DNA from: Candidatus Alistipes faecigallinarum
GTDB taxonomy: Bacteria; Bacteroidota; Bacteroidia; Bacteroidales; Rikenellaceae
Assembly (NCBI GenBank): GCA_019115605.1
Contig: DXDG01000001.1
Location: 62,001-126,000 of the forward strand
Direction: 5' to 3'
Length of the DNA: 64,000 nucleotides
In this document: piece after piece, positions 17,119 to 27,024 of the stretch
How the letters are laid out: every line of letters begins with the position of its first letter
Numbering within the stretch: position 1 is the stretch's first letter
Translations under genes and position numbers: made by a program
The notes under the pieces: generated by a model
Database searches by the model: none
Seen by the model: only the letters and a program-made list of their open reading frames with translations
What the model was told of the DNA's origin: nothing

Positions 17119-19119
17119 TTACAGGGGCAGGAACGAGATAGCCTGACCGCCGCCGGGGGCCAGCACCACATCGATCGCATCGGCCGAAGTAACGTAACGC
17201 ACCGTAACCTCGCAGGCCGTGGGGTTCGTCTCCCAATGGGCATCCGGGGCGTCGGCATAGATCGCCGCCTCGTAGGTTACCTCCGGTTCGAGGAAGTCCA
17301 GGTCGAAGTGCAGCTTCCGCGGCTCCTCGTTCGTAGCGGCGCCGAAGAAGAACTTGTCGCCGGCACGCCGCACGATGGCCACGTATTCGCCCGGCTCGCC
17401 GGCCAACGCCCGCGACCAGTCGCAGTCGGGGTCGAAATCGCGGAAGAACTGGAAGGCCGGATGCCCCTCGTAATGCTCGATCAGGTCGGAGGCCATCTGC
17501 AGCGGCGAATAGAGGATCACCCAGTCGGCAATCTGCTTGGCAAGGGTCGTATTGACCCGCATGTTCACCTCCTCGCCGCAGTTCCAGAGCTTGCGCCGCA
17601 CGGAATCGCGCGTCCGCTCGTAAAGGATGTCGAACGTTCCGGGCGTATAGTCCATCGGGCCGGCCAGCAGGCGCGTGAAGGGGAGCATCACCTCGTGCGA
17701 AGGGGGATTGCCCTCGCTCCAGGCGTCCCACTCCTTGCCGCGGGCCCCCTCGCGGGTCATCATGTTGGGCCAGGTGCGGCGGATGCCGCAATCCTTGATC
17801 GGCTCGTGCGCATTGACCGTGATGCGGTATTTGGCCGCCTGCTCGACGACCTTCTGGTAGTGGCGCACGCCGTACTGGCTGTGGTGCAGGTATCCGTCCG
17901 GGAAGCCGCCCGCATAGCCCGTCTTGAGGTTGTGTACCCCCAGATCGGCATACCACATGAGGGCCGAATCGAGCTGCCGCTCGTATTCGGGGACGTTGCC
18001 GCCCGTCTCGTGGTGGCCGATCAGCTCGATACCCAGATGGCGCGCATAGTCGGCAATCTCCTCGATATCGAAATCCGCATAGGGCTTGCGGTAGTCGAAA
18101 TGCTGCTCGCCGCCCCACGTCTCCCAGCCTTCGTTCCAGCCCTCGAACAGCACGGCGTCGATATGGTTGTCGGCCGCAAATTCGATGTAGCGCTTGGCCT
18201 GCTCGGTGGTGGCACCGTGGCGGTCGTCCATCGCCCAGGTATCCAACCCGAGGTGCATCGACCACCAGACGCCGATGTATTTCATCGGGCGGATCCACGA
18301 GGTATCCTCGATCTTCGAGGGTTCGTTCAGATTCAGAATCAGCGAGGAGTTGATCAGCCCCACGGCCTCGGGGGCCAGCTGCACGGTGCGCCACGGCGTG
18401 GTGAAACGCGCGGCAACGCGGGCCTTCGTTCCGTCGGGCAGCGGCGCCAGATCGGCCTTGAAGGAGAGCGAATCACACCGCCGGAGCACCATTTCGGGGA
18501 AATCGTAGAGCGCCGCCTCGTGGATGCTGCCGTACAGGCCGCCGGCGGTGCGGAACGTCGCCGGCGTGTTGGCATCCTCCAGCTCGTGCAGGGGCAGCGT
18601 GCGGTAGAGCAGCTCGTAGGTCTCGAAGCTGGCCGGAATCGTCCACGACGTGCCGTCCTCGGCAAAGCGGAACTCGGTGCACTCGTCCGTTACGACCAAC
18701 GAATCGCGTCCCGGAACCTCGTATTCATAGCGGAAGCCCAGGCCGTCGTCGAAGAGGCGGAAGCGCATGACAAGCCGCGTATCGGCCTCGCCGCGCAGCG
18801 ACACGGCCATTTCGTTGTAGTGGCTGCGGTTGGTCTTGTTCTCGCCCCAGGGCTGGGTCCATGCCTCGTCGACCGTCGCGTATTCGACGTCGTCAATGCG
18901 GAAATTCCGCGCCAGCTCGACATCCCGGGCCTCAAGGCCCAGCAGCGAGGGGGTGAAGAGCGGCCGGTCGTTTACCGTAACGGCATAGTGCATCGCGCCG
19001 CTCTTCCGGTCGGCACGGAAAGTCAGACGGATCGATTCGTCGGGCGACGAGAGTTCGGCTTTCTGTGTACAGGCCATTGTCGTGCAACCGACGAAGAGAG
19101 CCCAAAGTAATTTATGCAT
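17119..19119 (-). CDS. Glycoside hydrolase family 97 lipoprotein (alpha-glucosidase-like)
   Basis: A 666-residue exported enzyme of the SusB family, which removes alpha-linked glucose or galactose from oligosaccharides in the periplasm. Signal MHKLLWALFVGCTTMAC ends in a possible lipobox (TMAC, Cys17). The N-terminal beta-sandwich (about 25-270) has WGENKTNRSHYNEM and FRLFDDGLGFRYEYEVPG; the TIM barrel has KYIGVWWSMHLG, LFEGWNEGWE, HHETGGNVPEYE, the loop LKTGYAGGFPDG, NAHEPIKDCGIRRTWPNMMTREGARGKEWDA, and then a C-terminal beta domain. The KTGYAGG loop has Gly where retaining members carry an Asp nucleophile, so an inverting, alpha-glucosidase-like mechanism is inferred. No SusC/SusD pair accompanies it. 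It starts 72 bases after kdsD; no promoter box seen in the gap. Confidence 0.93.
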   Translation of the reverse strand: MHKLLWALFVGCTTMACTQKAELSSPDESIRLTFRADRKSGAMHYAVTVNDRPLFTPSLLGLEARDVELARNFRIDDVEYATVDEAWTQPWGENKTNRSHYNEMAVSLRGEADTRLVMRFRLFDDGLGFRYEYEVPGRDSLVVTDECTEFRFAEDGTSWTIPASFETYELLYRTLPLHELEDANTPATFRTAGGLYGSIHEAALYDFPEMVLRRCDSLSFKADLAPLPDGTKARVAARFTTPWRTVQLAPEAVGLINSSLILNLNEPSKIEDTSWIRPMKYIGVWWSMHLGLDTWAMDDRHGATTEQAKRYIEFAADNHIDAVLFEGWNEGWETWGGEQHFDYRKPYADFDIEEIADYARHLGIELIGHHETGGNVPEYERQLDSALMWYADLGVHNLKTGYAGGFPDGYLHHSQYGVRHYQKVVEQAAKYRITVNAHEPIKDCGIRRTWPNMMTREGARGKEWDAWSEGNPPSHEVMLPFTRLLAGPMDYTPGTFDILYERTRDSVRRKLWNCGEEVNMRVNTTLAKQIADWVILYSPLQMASDLIEHYEGHPAFQFFRDFDPDCDWSRALAGEPGEYVAIVRRAGDKFFFGAATNEEPRKLHFDLDFLEPEVTYEAAIYADAPDAHWETNPTACEVTVRYVTSADAIDVVLAPGGGQAISFLPL

Positions 19120-19191
19120 GCTGCGAAGAGTTTTTCGGGTTCTTCAGAGAGGAGCTTCCAGGGCGGAGCCTCCGCACCGCAAGGATACGGA

Positions 19192-20157
19192 CTACAACTT
19201 GATGTCGTAGATCTGGATGACGCCCGCAAGCTTCCCTTCCCCGTCGGTAACGAGCAGCGAGGTGATCTTATTGCGTGTCATCACCCGCTCGGCCTCGATG
19301 AGCTTCTCGCCGGCGCCGATCGTTTTGGGATGCGGCGTGGCAATATCCCGGGCGCGGATATTGAAGAAGTCGCCCTTCAGACGCTCCATCGCACGCCGCA
19401 CGTCGCCGTCGGTAACGATGCCCTCGATGCGGTCGCCGTCGCAGATGACGATCAGTCCCAGTCCTCCCTTCGAGATCGTATGGATCATCTCCACCACCGA
19501 GCAGTCGGGGCCGACGACGGGCAGGTCGTGGTCGCGCATGACATTGCCCACGGTCATCAGCAGACGCCGCCCGAGGCTGCCGCCCGGATGCAGACGCGCG
19601 AAATCGATGCTCGTGAAGCCTCGCTGCTGCATGAGCGACACGGCCAGCGCATCGCCCATGGCAATCTGCGCCGTGGTCGAGGTGGTCGGTGCCAGATGGA
19701 GGATGCACGCCTCCTCCTCTACCCCCACATTGAGGTGGATGTCGGAGTTGCGGGCCAGCGTCGAATCGTCGTTGCCGGTCATCGAAATGAGCTTGTTGCC
19801 GTTGGAGTGGATGAAGGGCACGATCTTCAGGATCTCGTCCGTCTCGCCCGAATAGGAGAGCGCCAGAATGATATCCTCCTTCGAAATCATGCCCAGGTCG
19901 CCGTGGAAAGCCTCTCCGGGATGTAGAAAGAAGCTCGGCGTACCGGTCGAGGCGAGCGTTGCGGCGATCTTGCGCCCGATGAGGCCCGACTTGCCCATGC
20001 CCGTAACAATGCACTTGCCGCGGCTTGCGAGTATCGACTCCACAGCCTCGACAAAGGCGTCGCCGAGGGTCTCCTCCAGATGTTGAAGCGCCAGCATCTC
20101 GGTATGTACGGCCCGACGGGCCACACCGAGAATCTGCGCCTTGGTGCTATCGGTCAT
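19192..20157 (-). CDS. kdsD: D-arabinose 5-phosphate isomerase (SIS + two CBS domains)
   Basis: Interconverts ribulose 5-phosphate and arabinose 5-phosphate, the first step towards KDO for lipid A-linked LPS. The 321-residue protein has the KpsF/GutQ/KdsD plan: SIS domain with VTGMGKSGLIGRKIAATLASTGTPSFFLHPGEAFHGDLG and LSYSGETDEI, the HLAPTTSTTAQIAMGDALAV segment, then GGSLGRRLL and two CBS domains (from about 200). The ATG at 20157 overlaps the kdsA stop by four bases (ATGA); a longer in-frame extension to 20469 is an antisense-frame artefact within kdsA. Third gene of a kdsB-kdsA-kdsD operon. Confidence 0.95.
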   Translation of the reverse strand: MTDSTKAQILGVARRAVHTEMLALQHLEETLGDAFVEAVESILASRGKCIVTGMGKSGLIGRKIAATLASTGTPSFFLHPGEAFHGDLGMISKEDIILALSYSGETDEILKIVPFIHSNGNKLISMTGNDDSTLARNSDIHLNVGVEEEACILHLAPTTSTTAQIAMGDALAVSLMQQRGFTSIDFARLHPGGSLGRRLLMTVGNVMRDHDLPVVGPDCSVVEMIHTISKGGLGLIVICDGDRIEGIVTDGDVRRAMERLKGDFFNIRARDIATPHPKTIGAGEKLIEAERVMTRNKITSLLVTDGEGKLAGVIQIYDIKL

Positions 20158-20906
20158 TGTATGAGTTTTTTGATGAGGTTCTCCAGATCGTCCAGCTGCA
20201 GCATGTTCGGGCCGTCGCTCAACGCATGGTCCGGATCGGGATGCACTTCGAAGAAGAAGCCGTTGGCCCCGAATGCCTTTGCCGCAAGGGCCATGGCCGG
20301 CACGAACTCCCGGTTGCCGCCCGTCTTGCCGCCGGCGGCCCCGGGGCGCTGCACCGAATGCGTGCAGTCCATAACCACCGTAGGTGCGATGTGCAGCATG
20401 TCGGGAATGTTGCGGAAATCGACTACGAGGTTGTTGTAGCCGTACATGTTGCCCCGCTCGGTGAGCCACACCTCGCGGGCCCCGGCCTCGAGGGCCTTCT
20501 CATAGGGGTAACGCATGTCGGCACCCGAGAGGAACTGCGCCTTCTTGATGTTCACCGTGCAGCCGGTCTTCGCCGCGGCCAGCAGCAGGTCGGTCTGGCG
20601 GCACAGAAAGGCCGGAATCTGGATCACATCGACCACCTCGCCGACAGGCGCCGCCTGCCACGATTCGTGAATGTCCGTCAGGAGCTTCAGTCCCCACTTC
20701 GCCCGCACGTCGGCGAGCATCCGGAGCCCCCGCTCGAGGCCCGGGCCGCGGAACGAGGCGATCGAGGTGCGGTTGGCCTTGTCGAACGACGCCTTGAAGA
20801 TGATCTGCGTGCCGAGCCGCCGGTTGATGGCGACCAGCCGCTCGGCTATCGCGTCGAGCAGCTCGGCCGATTCGATGACACAGGGTCCTGCGATGAATTG
20901 CATCAT
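20154..20906 (-). CDS. kdsA: 3-deoxy-D-manno-octulosonate 8-phosphate synthase
   Basis: Condenses phosphoenolpyruvate with arabinose 5-phosphate to KDO 8-phosphate. At 250 residues it is slightly short for the family but complete: FIAGPCVIES, IFKASFDKANRTS, SFRGPGLERGLRML, TDIHE, QIPAFLCRQTDLL, NIKKAQFL, ERGNMYGYNNLVVDFR, DCTHSVQ, and FFFEVHPDPDHALSDGPNML at the end. The Cys in QIPAFLCRQTD is the usual KdsA segment; the Cys in AGPCVIES is common in metal-dependent forms, so metal dependence is possible. ATG at 20906 (or the adjacent ATG at 20903) follows the kdsB stop by 11 bases. Confidence 0.95.
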   Translation of the reverse strand: MMQFIAGPCVIESAELLDAIAERLVAINRRLGTQIIFKASFDKANRTSIASFRGPGLERGLRMLADVRAKWGLKLLTDIHESWQAAPVGEVVDVIQIPAFLCRQTDLLLAAAKTGCTVNIKKAQFLSGADMRYPYEKALEAGAREVWLTERGNMYGYNNLVVDFRNIPDMLHIAPTVVMDCTHSVQRPGAAGGKTGGNREFVPAMALAAKAFGANGFFFEVHPDPDHALSDGPNMLQLDDLENLIKKLIQ

Positions 20907-20917
20907 GACTATGCCTG

Positions 20918-21676
20918 TTATCTGGTTGTTTCGATTCGTTTGAGGAAGGCTTCGGCACGCTCCAGATCCTCCGGAGTGTCGATGCCCACGGTCTCCGCAT
21001 CGCTGATGCCCACGCCGATCCGAAAGCCGTTTTCGAGCCAGCGCAGCTGTTCGAGCGACTCGGCCTTCTCGAGCGAAGACTGCGGCAGCGCCGTTACGGC
21101 CCGCAGCGCCTCGGTACGGAAGGCGTAGATGCCGATATGCTTGTAGAAGGTATGGCGTGCAAGCCACTCTTCGCGCGGCACACCCCGCAGATAGGGGATG
21201 ACCGAACGCGAGAAGTAGAGCGCCCGCGAACGGGCGTCGAGCACCACCTTCGGGGAATTGGGATTTTCGAGCGCCTCGAGACCGTCCTCCGCCGTGAAGG
21301 GCTTGACCAAGGTGGCGATGTCGGTCTGCGGATCGTCGAAGCAACGCATGAGCGCCTCGATCTGTTCGCGCCGGATGAAGGGTTCGTCGCCCTGCACGTT
21401 GATCACGGCATCGTAGACGGCGCCCTGTTTGCAATAGGCCTCCCAGCAGCGGTCCGTGCCGCTGCGGTGCTCGGCCGAGGTCATCTCGGCCCGTCCGCCG
21501 AACGCACGCACGGTCTCATAGATCCGCTCGTCGTCCGTGGCGACCACGGCATCCAGCAGGCCCGAAACCTGCTCGTAAACCCGTTCGATGACGGGCTTCC
21601 CGCCCAGCAACGCCAGCGGCTTGCCGGGGAAACGCGTCGAGGCGTACCGCGCCGGAATGATGGCTATGAATTTCAT
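20918..21676 (-). CDS. kdsB: CMP-KDO synthetase (3-deoxy-manno-octulosonate cytidylyltransferase)
   Basis: Activates KDO with CTP for transfer to lipid A. The 252-residue enzyme begins [22 protein letters not shown], the nucleotide-binding start of the family, and has [28 protein letters not shown] and [10 protein letters not shown]. The ATG at 21676 is preferred to one six codons upstream because it starts directly at the first beta strand. First gene of the KDO operon; KDO 8-phosphate phosphatase (kdsC) and the transferase are not in the window. Confidence 0.95.
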   Translation of the reverse strand: MKFIAIIPARYASTRFPGKPLALLGGKPVIERVYEQVSGLLDAVVATDDERIYETVRAFGGRAEMTSAEHRSGTDRCWEAYCKQGAVYDAVINVQGDEPFIRREQIEALMRCFDDPQTDIATLVKPFTAEDGLEALENPNSPKVVLDARSRALYFSRSVIPYLRGVPREEWLARHTFYKHIGIYAFRTEALRAVTALPQSSLEKAESLEQLRWLENGFRIGVGISDAETVGIDTPEDLERAEAFLKRIETTR

Positions 21677-21696
21677 GAATCCCGTATTTTTCATGT

Positions 21697-21738
21697 AAAA
21701 ATAAAAGATAAAAGGTGAAAATCAAAATTTCCACCTTT
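21697..21738 (-). terminator. Terminator after lon
   Basis: On the minus strand a 12-bp stem with one G-T pair (positions 21711-21722 with 21727-21738, loop of four) is followed by a U-rich tail from 21710 down to 21697. It separates lon from the KDO operon, whose own promoter was not identified. Confidence 0.75.
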
Positions 21739-21751
21739 CATCCCGCCGGTT

Positions 21752-24190
21752 TTACTGCTCCAGCGCCAGTTTCAGCACGTCGTCGTTCGTTCGGACGTAG
21801 TGGAACGTCAGCCCCTCGATATACTCGGGCTTGATCTCGGCGATGTCCTTGCGGTTCTCCTCCGAGAGGATCAGCTCCGAGATGCCGGCCCGCTTGGCCG
21901 CGAGGATCTTCTCCTTGACGCCGCCCACGGGCATGACACGTCCGCGCAGGGTCGTCTCGCCCGTCATGGCGATACGCTCGCGGACCTTGCGGCCCGTGTA
22001 GGTCGAGACGATCGACGTAACCATCGTGATGCCGGCCGACGGGCCGTCCTTCGGAATGGCTCCCTCCGGAACGTGGATGTTGATATCGTTCGTCTCGAAC
22101 AGCTTCGGATCGATGCCCAACTCCTCATGATGGGCCATCACCCACTCGTGGGCGATCGTCGCCGACTCCTTCATCACGTCGCCCAGGTTGCCCGTAAGGC
22201 TGATCTTGCCCTTGCCGGGGGTTAGGCACGACTCGATGTAGAGGATATCGCCGCCGACCTCGGTCCACGCCAGGCCCGTTACGACACCCGTCATGCCGCC
22301 CACCTCATACTCCTCGCGCAGGAACTTGGGCATGCCGAGGATCTTCTCCACGTCGGCCTTCGTCAGCTCCGGGGCAAAAGCCTCGTCGAAGGCGATCTGC
22401 TTGGCCCGCGCCCGGGCGATCTTCGCCAGATGCTTGTCGAGCGACCGCACGCCGGCCTCGCGCGTATAGCAGGCAATGATATGCTCGACGACCTCTGCAG
22501 TCATCGTCAGCTCCTGCTCCTTGATGCCGTGCGCCTCGCGCTGCTTGGGAAGCAGGTGATCCAGCGCAATGCGGATCTTCTCCTCGAGCAGGTAACCCGG
22601 AATGTTGATCATCTCCATACGGTCGCGCAGCGCCGGGGCGATGTTGCCCGCGTTGTTGGCCGTGGCGATGAAGAGCACCTTCGAGAGGTCGTACTCCATG
22701 TCGATGTAGTTGTCGTGGAAGGTGGTGTTCTGCTCCGGATCGAGCACCTCGAGCAGCGCGCTCGAGGGATCCCCGTGGTTCGAGACCGTAACCTTGTCCA
22801 CCTCGTCGAGGATGATCACCGGGTTGGACGAGCCACAACGCTTGATCGTCTGGATGATCCGCCCGGGCATGGCGCCGATGTAGGTGCGGCGGTGTCCGCG
22901 GATCTCCGACTCGTCGTGCAGGCCGCCCAGCGAGATGCGGCCGAACTTGCGGCCCAGCGCCGCGGCCACCGACTTGCCCAGCGAGGTCTTGCCCACGCCC
23001 GGAGGGCCGTAGAGGCAGAGAATCGGGGACTTCAGGTCGCCTTTGAGCTTGATGACGGCCAGGTGCTCCAGAATACGCTCCTTGACCTCATCGAGGCCGA
23101 AATGGTCGTGGTCCAGCTGCCCGCGGGCGCATTTCAGGTCGAGGTTGTCCTTCGTCGTGTCGTTCCACGGCAGCTCCAGCAGCAGCTGCAGGTAGGTCAT
23201 CTGCACCGAATACTCCGCCACGGCGGGATTCAGCCGCTCGACCTTCTGCAACTCCTTTTCGAAGGTCTCGCCCACCTCCTTGGGCCAGTTCTTCTTCTTC
23301 GCCTCCTCGCGCATGCGCTCGATGTCGGCATCGGCGCCGTCGCCCAGCTCGTCCTGGATCGTGCGCATCTGCTGCTGGAGGTAGTAGTCGCGCTGCTGCT
23401 TGTCGATCTCCTGCTTGACGCGCTCCTGGATCTGGTTCTTCAGCTCGGCGAGCTGCTGCTCGCGGATGAGGATCTCGAGCAGCTTGCGCGCCCGGGCCAG
23501 CAGCCCCGGCGCCTCGAGCAGCGACTGACGGTCCTCGTCCGTAAGCTCCATGTTCGAGCAGATGAAGTTGATGATCCCGCGCTTCGAGTCGATGTTCTTG
23601 ATGGCGAAGGCCGCCTCCTTGGGCATCGACGGCGAGACGTTGATGATGTTGAGCGCCACGTCGCGGATCGAGTCCACGAGGGCCTCGAACTCGATGCTCT
23701 TCAGGTCGGGCGTCGAGTCGCGCAGGGCGACGACGCGCGCCTTGAAGTAGGGCTCCGTCGAGATGTACTCCGAGATCTCGATCTTCTCCAGCCCGTTCAG
23801 AATCACCGTCAGGTTGCCGTTCGGCATCTCGAGGATCTTGATGATCCGCGCGGCGGTGCCGACCTTGTACATGTCGTCCGGCGCGGGGTCCTCGACCTCG
23901 CTCTCGCGCTGCAGCACGGCGCCCAGGATGCCGCCCTCGGCATTTACGGCCCGCACGAGCGAGATGCTCTTGTCGCGGCCTACGGTGATGGGCGTGATCG
24001 CCCCGGGGAAGAGCACCGAAGAGCGCAGCGTCAGAATGGGGATGATCTCCGGGACCTCGACCTGCTCGACGGTCTCGTCGCCGCCCGTCACGATCGGAAT
24101 CACGCGGTGTTTTCCATCCAGAAGTTCGGGCACGAGGTTCATGTCGTCCACCTCGACCGCTTCGATTTTTCCGTTATCTTTTTTGTTCAT
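21752..24190 (-). CDS. lon: ATP-dependent serine protease Lon
   Basis: Cytosolic AAA+ protease that removes damaged and regulatory proteins. The 812-residue protein is complete: N-terminal substrate domain (IIPILTLRSSVLFPGAITPI...), coiled-coil region with ELKNQIQERVKQEIDKQQRDYYLQQQM, Walker A GPPGVGKT at 395-402, Walker B VIILDEVDK, and a protease domain with PKDGPSAGITM holding catalytic Ser718 and the dyad Lys shortly after (GGVKEKILAAKRAG). It is divergent from valS, with two possible promoter boxes in the shared region. Heat or stress control is expected from the family but no such site was recognised. Confidence 0.97.
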   Translation of the reverse strand: MNKKDNGKIEAVEVDDMNLVPELLDGKHRVIPIVTGGDETVEQVEVPEIIPILTLRSSVLFPGAITPITVGRDKSISLVRAVNAEGGILGAVLQRESEVEDPAPDDMYKVGTAARIIKILEMPNGNLTVILNGLEKIEISEYISTEPYFKARVVALRDSTPDLKSIEFEALVDSIRDVALNIINVSPSMPKEAAFAIKNIDSKRGIINFICSNMELTDEDRQSLLEAPGLLARARKLLEILIREQQLAELKNQIQERVKQEIDKQQRDYYLQQQMRTIQDELGDGADADIERMREEAKKKNWPKEVGETFEKELQKVERLNPAVAEYSVQMTYLQLLLELPWNDTTKDNLDLKCARGQLDHDHFGLDEVKERILEHLAVIKLKGDLKSPILCLYGPPGVGKTSLGKSVAAALGRKFGRISLGGLHDESEIRGHRRTYIGAMPGRIIQTIKRCGSSNPVIILDEVDKVTVSNHGDPSSALLEVLDPEQNTTFHDNYIDMEYDLSKVLFIATANNAGNIAPALRDRMEMINIPGYLLEEKIRIALDHLLPKQREAHGIKEQELTMTAEVVEHIIACYTREAGVRSLDKHLAKIARARAKQIAFDEAFAPELTKADVEKILGMPKFLREEYEVGGMTGVVTGLAWTEVGGDILYIESCLTPGKGKISLTGNLGDVMKESATIAHEWVMAHHEELGIDPKLFETNDINIHVPEGAIPKDGPSAGITMVTSIVSTYTGRKVRERIAMTGETTLRGRVMPVGGVKEKILAAKRAGISELILSEENRKDIAEIKPEYIEGLTFHYVRTNDDVLKLALEQ

Positions 24191-24200
24191 TTTTCCCTTA

Positions 24201-24224
24201 CAAATATATAATGACGCAAAGGTA
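24201..24224 (-). promoter_or_regulatory. Two candidate -7 elements for lon
   Basis: TACCTTTG (24217-24224) and TATATTTG (24201-24208) both fit TAnnTTTG on the minus strand. The first would give a leader of about 22 bases, the second only about 7. Confidence 0.6.
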
Positions 24225-24247
24225 ACGTTTTTTCAGGTAATTTATTT

Positions 24248-24275
24248 TAACTTTGACAGAATGTTAATAACTTTG
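24248..24275 (+). promoter_or_regulatory. Tandem TAACTTTG promoter boxes for valS
   Basis: TAACTTTG occurs at 24248-24255 and again at 24268-24275, exactly 20 bases apart. The second is best placed for valS (leader about 32 bases), and the TTTG of the first lies near, though slightly closer than, the -33 distance. Confidence 0.62.
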
Positions 24276-24309
24276 CGCCTCTGGAATTTCAAGCAAAACT
24301 GTCAGCACT

Positions 24310-26937
24310 ATGCAAATTGCCGATAAATATTCGCCCCGCGAGATCGAGGCGAAGTGGTACGACTACTGGACGGAAAATCGGCTCTTCCACTCGGAACCCG
24401 ATGAACGCGAACCCTATACGATCGTCATCCCTCCCCCCAACGTAACGGGCATGCTCCACATGGGCCACATGCTCAACAACACGCTGCAGGACGTGCTGGT
24501 GCGCCGCGCCCGCATGTCGGGCAAGAACGCCTGCTGGGTGCCGGGCATGGACCACGCGTCGATCGCCACCGAGGCCAAGGTCGTGGCGATGCTCCGCGAA
24601 AAGGGTATCGAGAAGTCGTCGCTCACGCGCGAGGAGTTTCTCCGCTACGCCTGGGAGTGGAAGGAGAAGTACGGCGGCGTGATCCTCAAGCAGCTGCGCA
24701 AGCTGGGCGCCTCGTGCGACTGGGAGCGCACCTGCTTCACGATGGACGACATCCGCACCGAAGGAGTGCTGCGCGTCTTCTGCGACCTCTACGACAAGGG
24801 CAAGATCTACCGCGGCGTGCGTATGGTGAACTGGGATCCCGCGGCACAGACTGCCCTTTCGGACGAGGAGGTCGTCTTCAAGGAGTCGCACGGCAAGCTC
24901 TACTACCTGCGCTACAAGGTCGAGGGCTCCGACCGGGCGATCATCGTCGCCACGACGCGTCCCGAAACCATTCTGGGCGATACGGCGCTCTGCGTCAATC
25001 CCAACGACCCGCGTTACCAGGATCTCGCGGCGGATGCCCGCGTCATCGTGCCGCTCGTAGGACGCTCCATCCCGGTCATCCGCGACGAGTATGTCGATAT
25101 CGAGTTCGGTACGGGCGCCCTGAAGGTAACCCCGGCCCACGACGTGAACGACTACATGCTCGGTGAGAAATACGGGCTGGAGACCATCGATATCTTCAAC
25201 GACGACGGCACGATCAACGACAAGGTCGGCATGTACGTCGGCGAGGACCGTTTCGACGTCCGCCGCAAGATCGAGGGCGACCTTGCCGCCGCCGGGCTGC
25301 TCGAGAAGACCGAGGAGTACACGAACAACGTCGGCTACTCGGAGCGCACGGGCGTGGCCATCGAGCCGAAGCTCTCGATGCAGTGGTTCCTTTCGATGAA
25401 GGAGCTCGCCGGGCCCGCCACGAAGGCTGTCATGGAGGATGCCATCCGCTTCGTGCCCGAGAAGTACAAGAACATCTACCGCTACTGGATGGAGAACATC
25501 AAGGACTGGTGCATCTCGCGCCAGCTCTGGTGGGGCCAGCGTATTCCGGCCTGGTACCTACCCAAGGGCGGTTTCGTCGTGGCCCCGACGCCCGAGGAGG
25601 CGCTCGCCAAGGCCCGCGCGAAGGCCGGCGACGAGTCGCTGCAGCTCGCGGACCTGCGCCAGGACGAGGATGTGCTCGACACCTGGTTCTCGTCGTGGCT
25701 GTGGCCCATCTCCGTCTTCGACGGCATCCGCAACCCCCACAACCCCGAAATCGAATACTACTACCCGACCAACGACCTGGTTACGGCCCCCGACATCATC
25801 TTCTTCTGGGTGGCCCGCATGATCATGGCCGGATACGAATACCGCCACGACAAACCCTTCCGGAACGTCTACTTCACGGGTATCGTGCGCGACAAGATCG
25901 GCCGCAAGATGTCCAAGCAGCTGGGCAACTCGCCCGACCCGCTGGATCTGATCGCCCGCTACGGCGCCGACGGCGTGCGCATGGCGATGCTCATCAGCTC
26001 GTCGGCCGGCAACGACGTGATGTTCGACGAGGCGCTCTGCGAGCAGGGCCGCAACTTCGGCAACAAGATCTGGAACGCCTACCGCCTCGTCAACGGCTGG
26101 GCCGTGGACCAGAAGGTGCCGCAGAGCGAGAACGACCGTCTGGCCGGAGCGTGGTTCGAGCAGGCGCTGGGCCGCTCGCTGCGCCAGATCGACGAGGAGT
26201 TCCGTTCGTACCGCATCTCCGAAGCCTTCAAGGAGGCCTACCGCCTCTTCTGGGACGACTTCAGCGGTCTCTACCTCGAGATGGTGAAGCCCGCCTACGG
26301 CGCCCCGATCGACGGGCGGACGCTCACGCAGGCCAAGGGCTTCTTCGATGCCCTGATGCGCATCCTGCACCCCTTCATGCCCTTCGTTACCGAAGAGATC
26401 TGGCAGGCGCTCGCCGGGCGCGGGGAGGGAGCCTCGATCTGCGTGGCCCCGATGCCGGAGCCTTGCGAGGCCGACGAGACGATGCTGGCGCGTTTCGAGC
26501 TGGTGAAGGAGATCATCTCCGCGGTCCGCAACGTCCGCAACCAGAAGAACCTGCCGCAGAAGGAGGCGCTCACGCTCCACGTCATCGCGGACGAGAACTA
26601 CCCCGCGGAGTTCGCCCCCGTGATCCGCAAGATGGCCAACCTCACGGCCATCGAGACCGTCACGGAGAAGGATCCCGCCGCCGCGGCCTTCCTGGTCAAG
26701 ACGACGCAGTACTTCGTACCGCTCCAGGGCAAGATCGACACCGAAGCCGAGCGGGCCAAGCTGCAGCACGACCTCGAATACTACGAGGGATTCCTCGCTT
26801 CGGTGATGAAGAAGCTCTCGAACGAGCGTTTCGTGCAGTCGGCACCCGAAAAGGTCGTCGCCAACGAGCGGGCCAAGCAGGCCGACGCCGAGGCGAAGAT
26901 CGCCGCGCTCAAGGAGCAGCTCGCCGCACTGAACTGA
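24310..26937 (+). CDS. valS: Valyl-tRNA synthetase
   Basis: Charges tRNA-Val. The 875-residue enzyme has the canonical class Ia signature HMGH at 50-53 (in [15 protein letters not shown]), the editing domain with [10 protein letters not shown] and [15 protein letters not shown] at 533-537, the anticodon-binding helices, and a C-terminal coiled coil ([21 protein letters not shown]) typical of bacterial ValRS. The full enzyme is encoded; the longer overlapping frame starting inside it (25383) is the out-of-frame lead-in to the downstream ABC transporter. A strong hairpin separates it from rnhA. Confidence 0.98.
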   Translation: MQIADKYSPREIEAKWYDYWTENRLFHSEPDEREPYTIVIPPPNVTGMLHMGHMLNNTLQDVLVRRARMSGKNACWVPGMDHASIATEAKVVAMLREKGIEKSSLTREEFLRYAWEWKEKYGGVILKQLRKLGASCDWERTCFTMDDIRTEGVLRVFCDLYDKGKIYRGVRMVNWDPAAQTALSDEEVVFKESHGKLYYLRYKVEGSDRAIIVATTRPETILGDTALCVNPNDPRYQDLAADARVIVPLVGRSIPVIRDEYVDIEFGTGALKVTPAHDVNDYMLGEKYGLETIDIFNDDGTINDKVGMYVGEDRFDVRRKIEGDLAAAGLLEKTEEYTNNVGYSERTGVAIEPKLSMQWFLSMKELAGPATKAVMEDAIRFVPEKYKNIYRYWMENIKDWCISRQLWWGQRIPAWYLPKGGFVVAPTPEEALAKARAKAGDESLQLADLRQDEDVLDTWFSSWLWPISVFDGIRNPHNPEIEYYYPTNDLVTAPDIIFFWVARMIMAGYEYRHDKPFRNVYFTGIVRDKIGRKMSKQLGNSPDPLDLIARYGADGVRMAMLISSSAGNDVMFDEALCEQGRNFGNKIWNAYRLVNGWAVDQKVPQSENDRLAGAWFEQALGRSLRQIDEEFRSYRISEAFKEAYRLFWDDFSGLYLEMVKPAYGAPIDGRTLTQAKGFFDALMRILHPFMPFVTEEIWQALAGRGEGASICVAPMPEPCEADETMLARFELVKEIISAVRNVRNQKNLPQKEALTLHVIADENYPAEFAPVIRKMANLTAIETVTEKDPAAAAFLVKTTQYFVPLQGKIDTEAERAKLQHDLEYYEGFLASVMKKLSNERFVQSAPEKVVANERAKQADAEAKIAALKEQLAALN

Positions 26938-26954
26938 CCGATCCAAACACCCTT

Positions 26955-26991
26955 CGCCGGCATCCTCCCCACCACGGGGAAGGTGCCGGCG
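26955..26991 (+). other. Strong stem-loop between valS and rnhA
   Basis: An 8-bp stem (26955-26962 with 26984-26991), then an interrupted upper stem closing on loop ACCAC at 26971-26975. No T-run follows, so it is more likely an RNA processing or stability element than a terminator. Confidence 0.5.
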
Positions 26992-27024
26992 ATTCGGTAA
27001 AACAGCACAAACCGCACCGAAACC

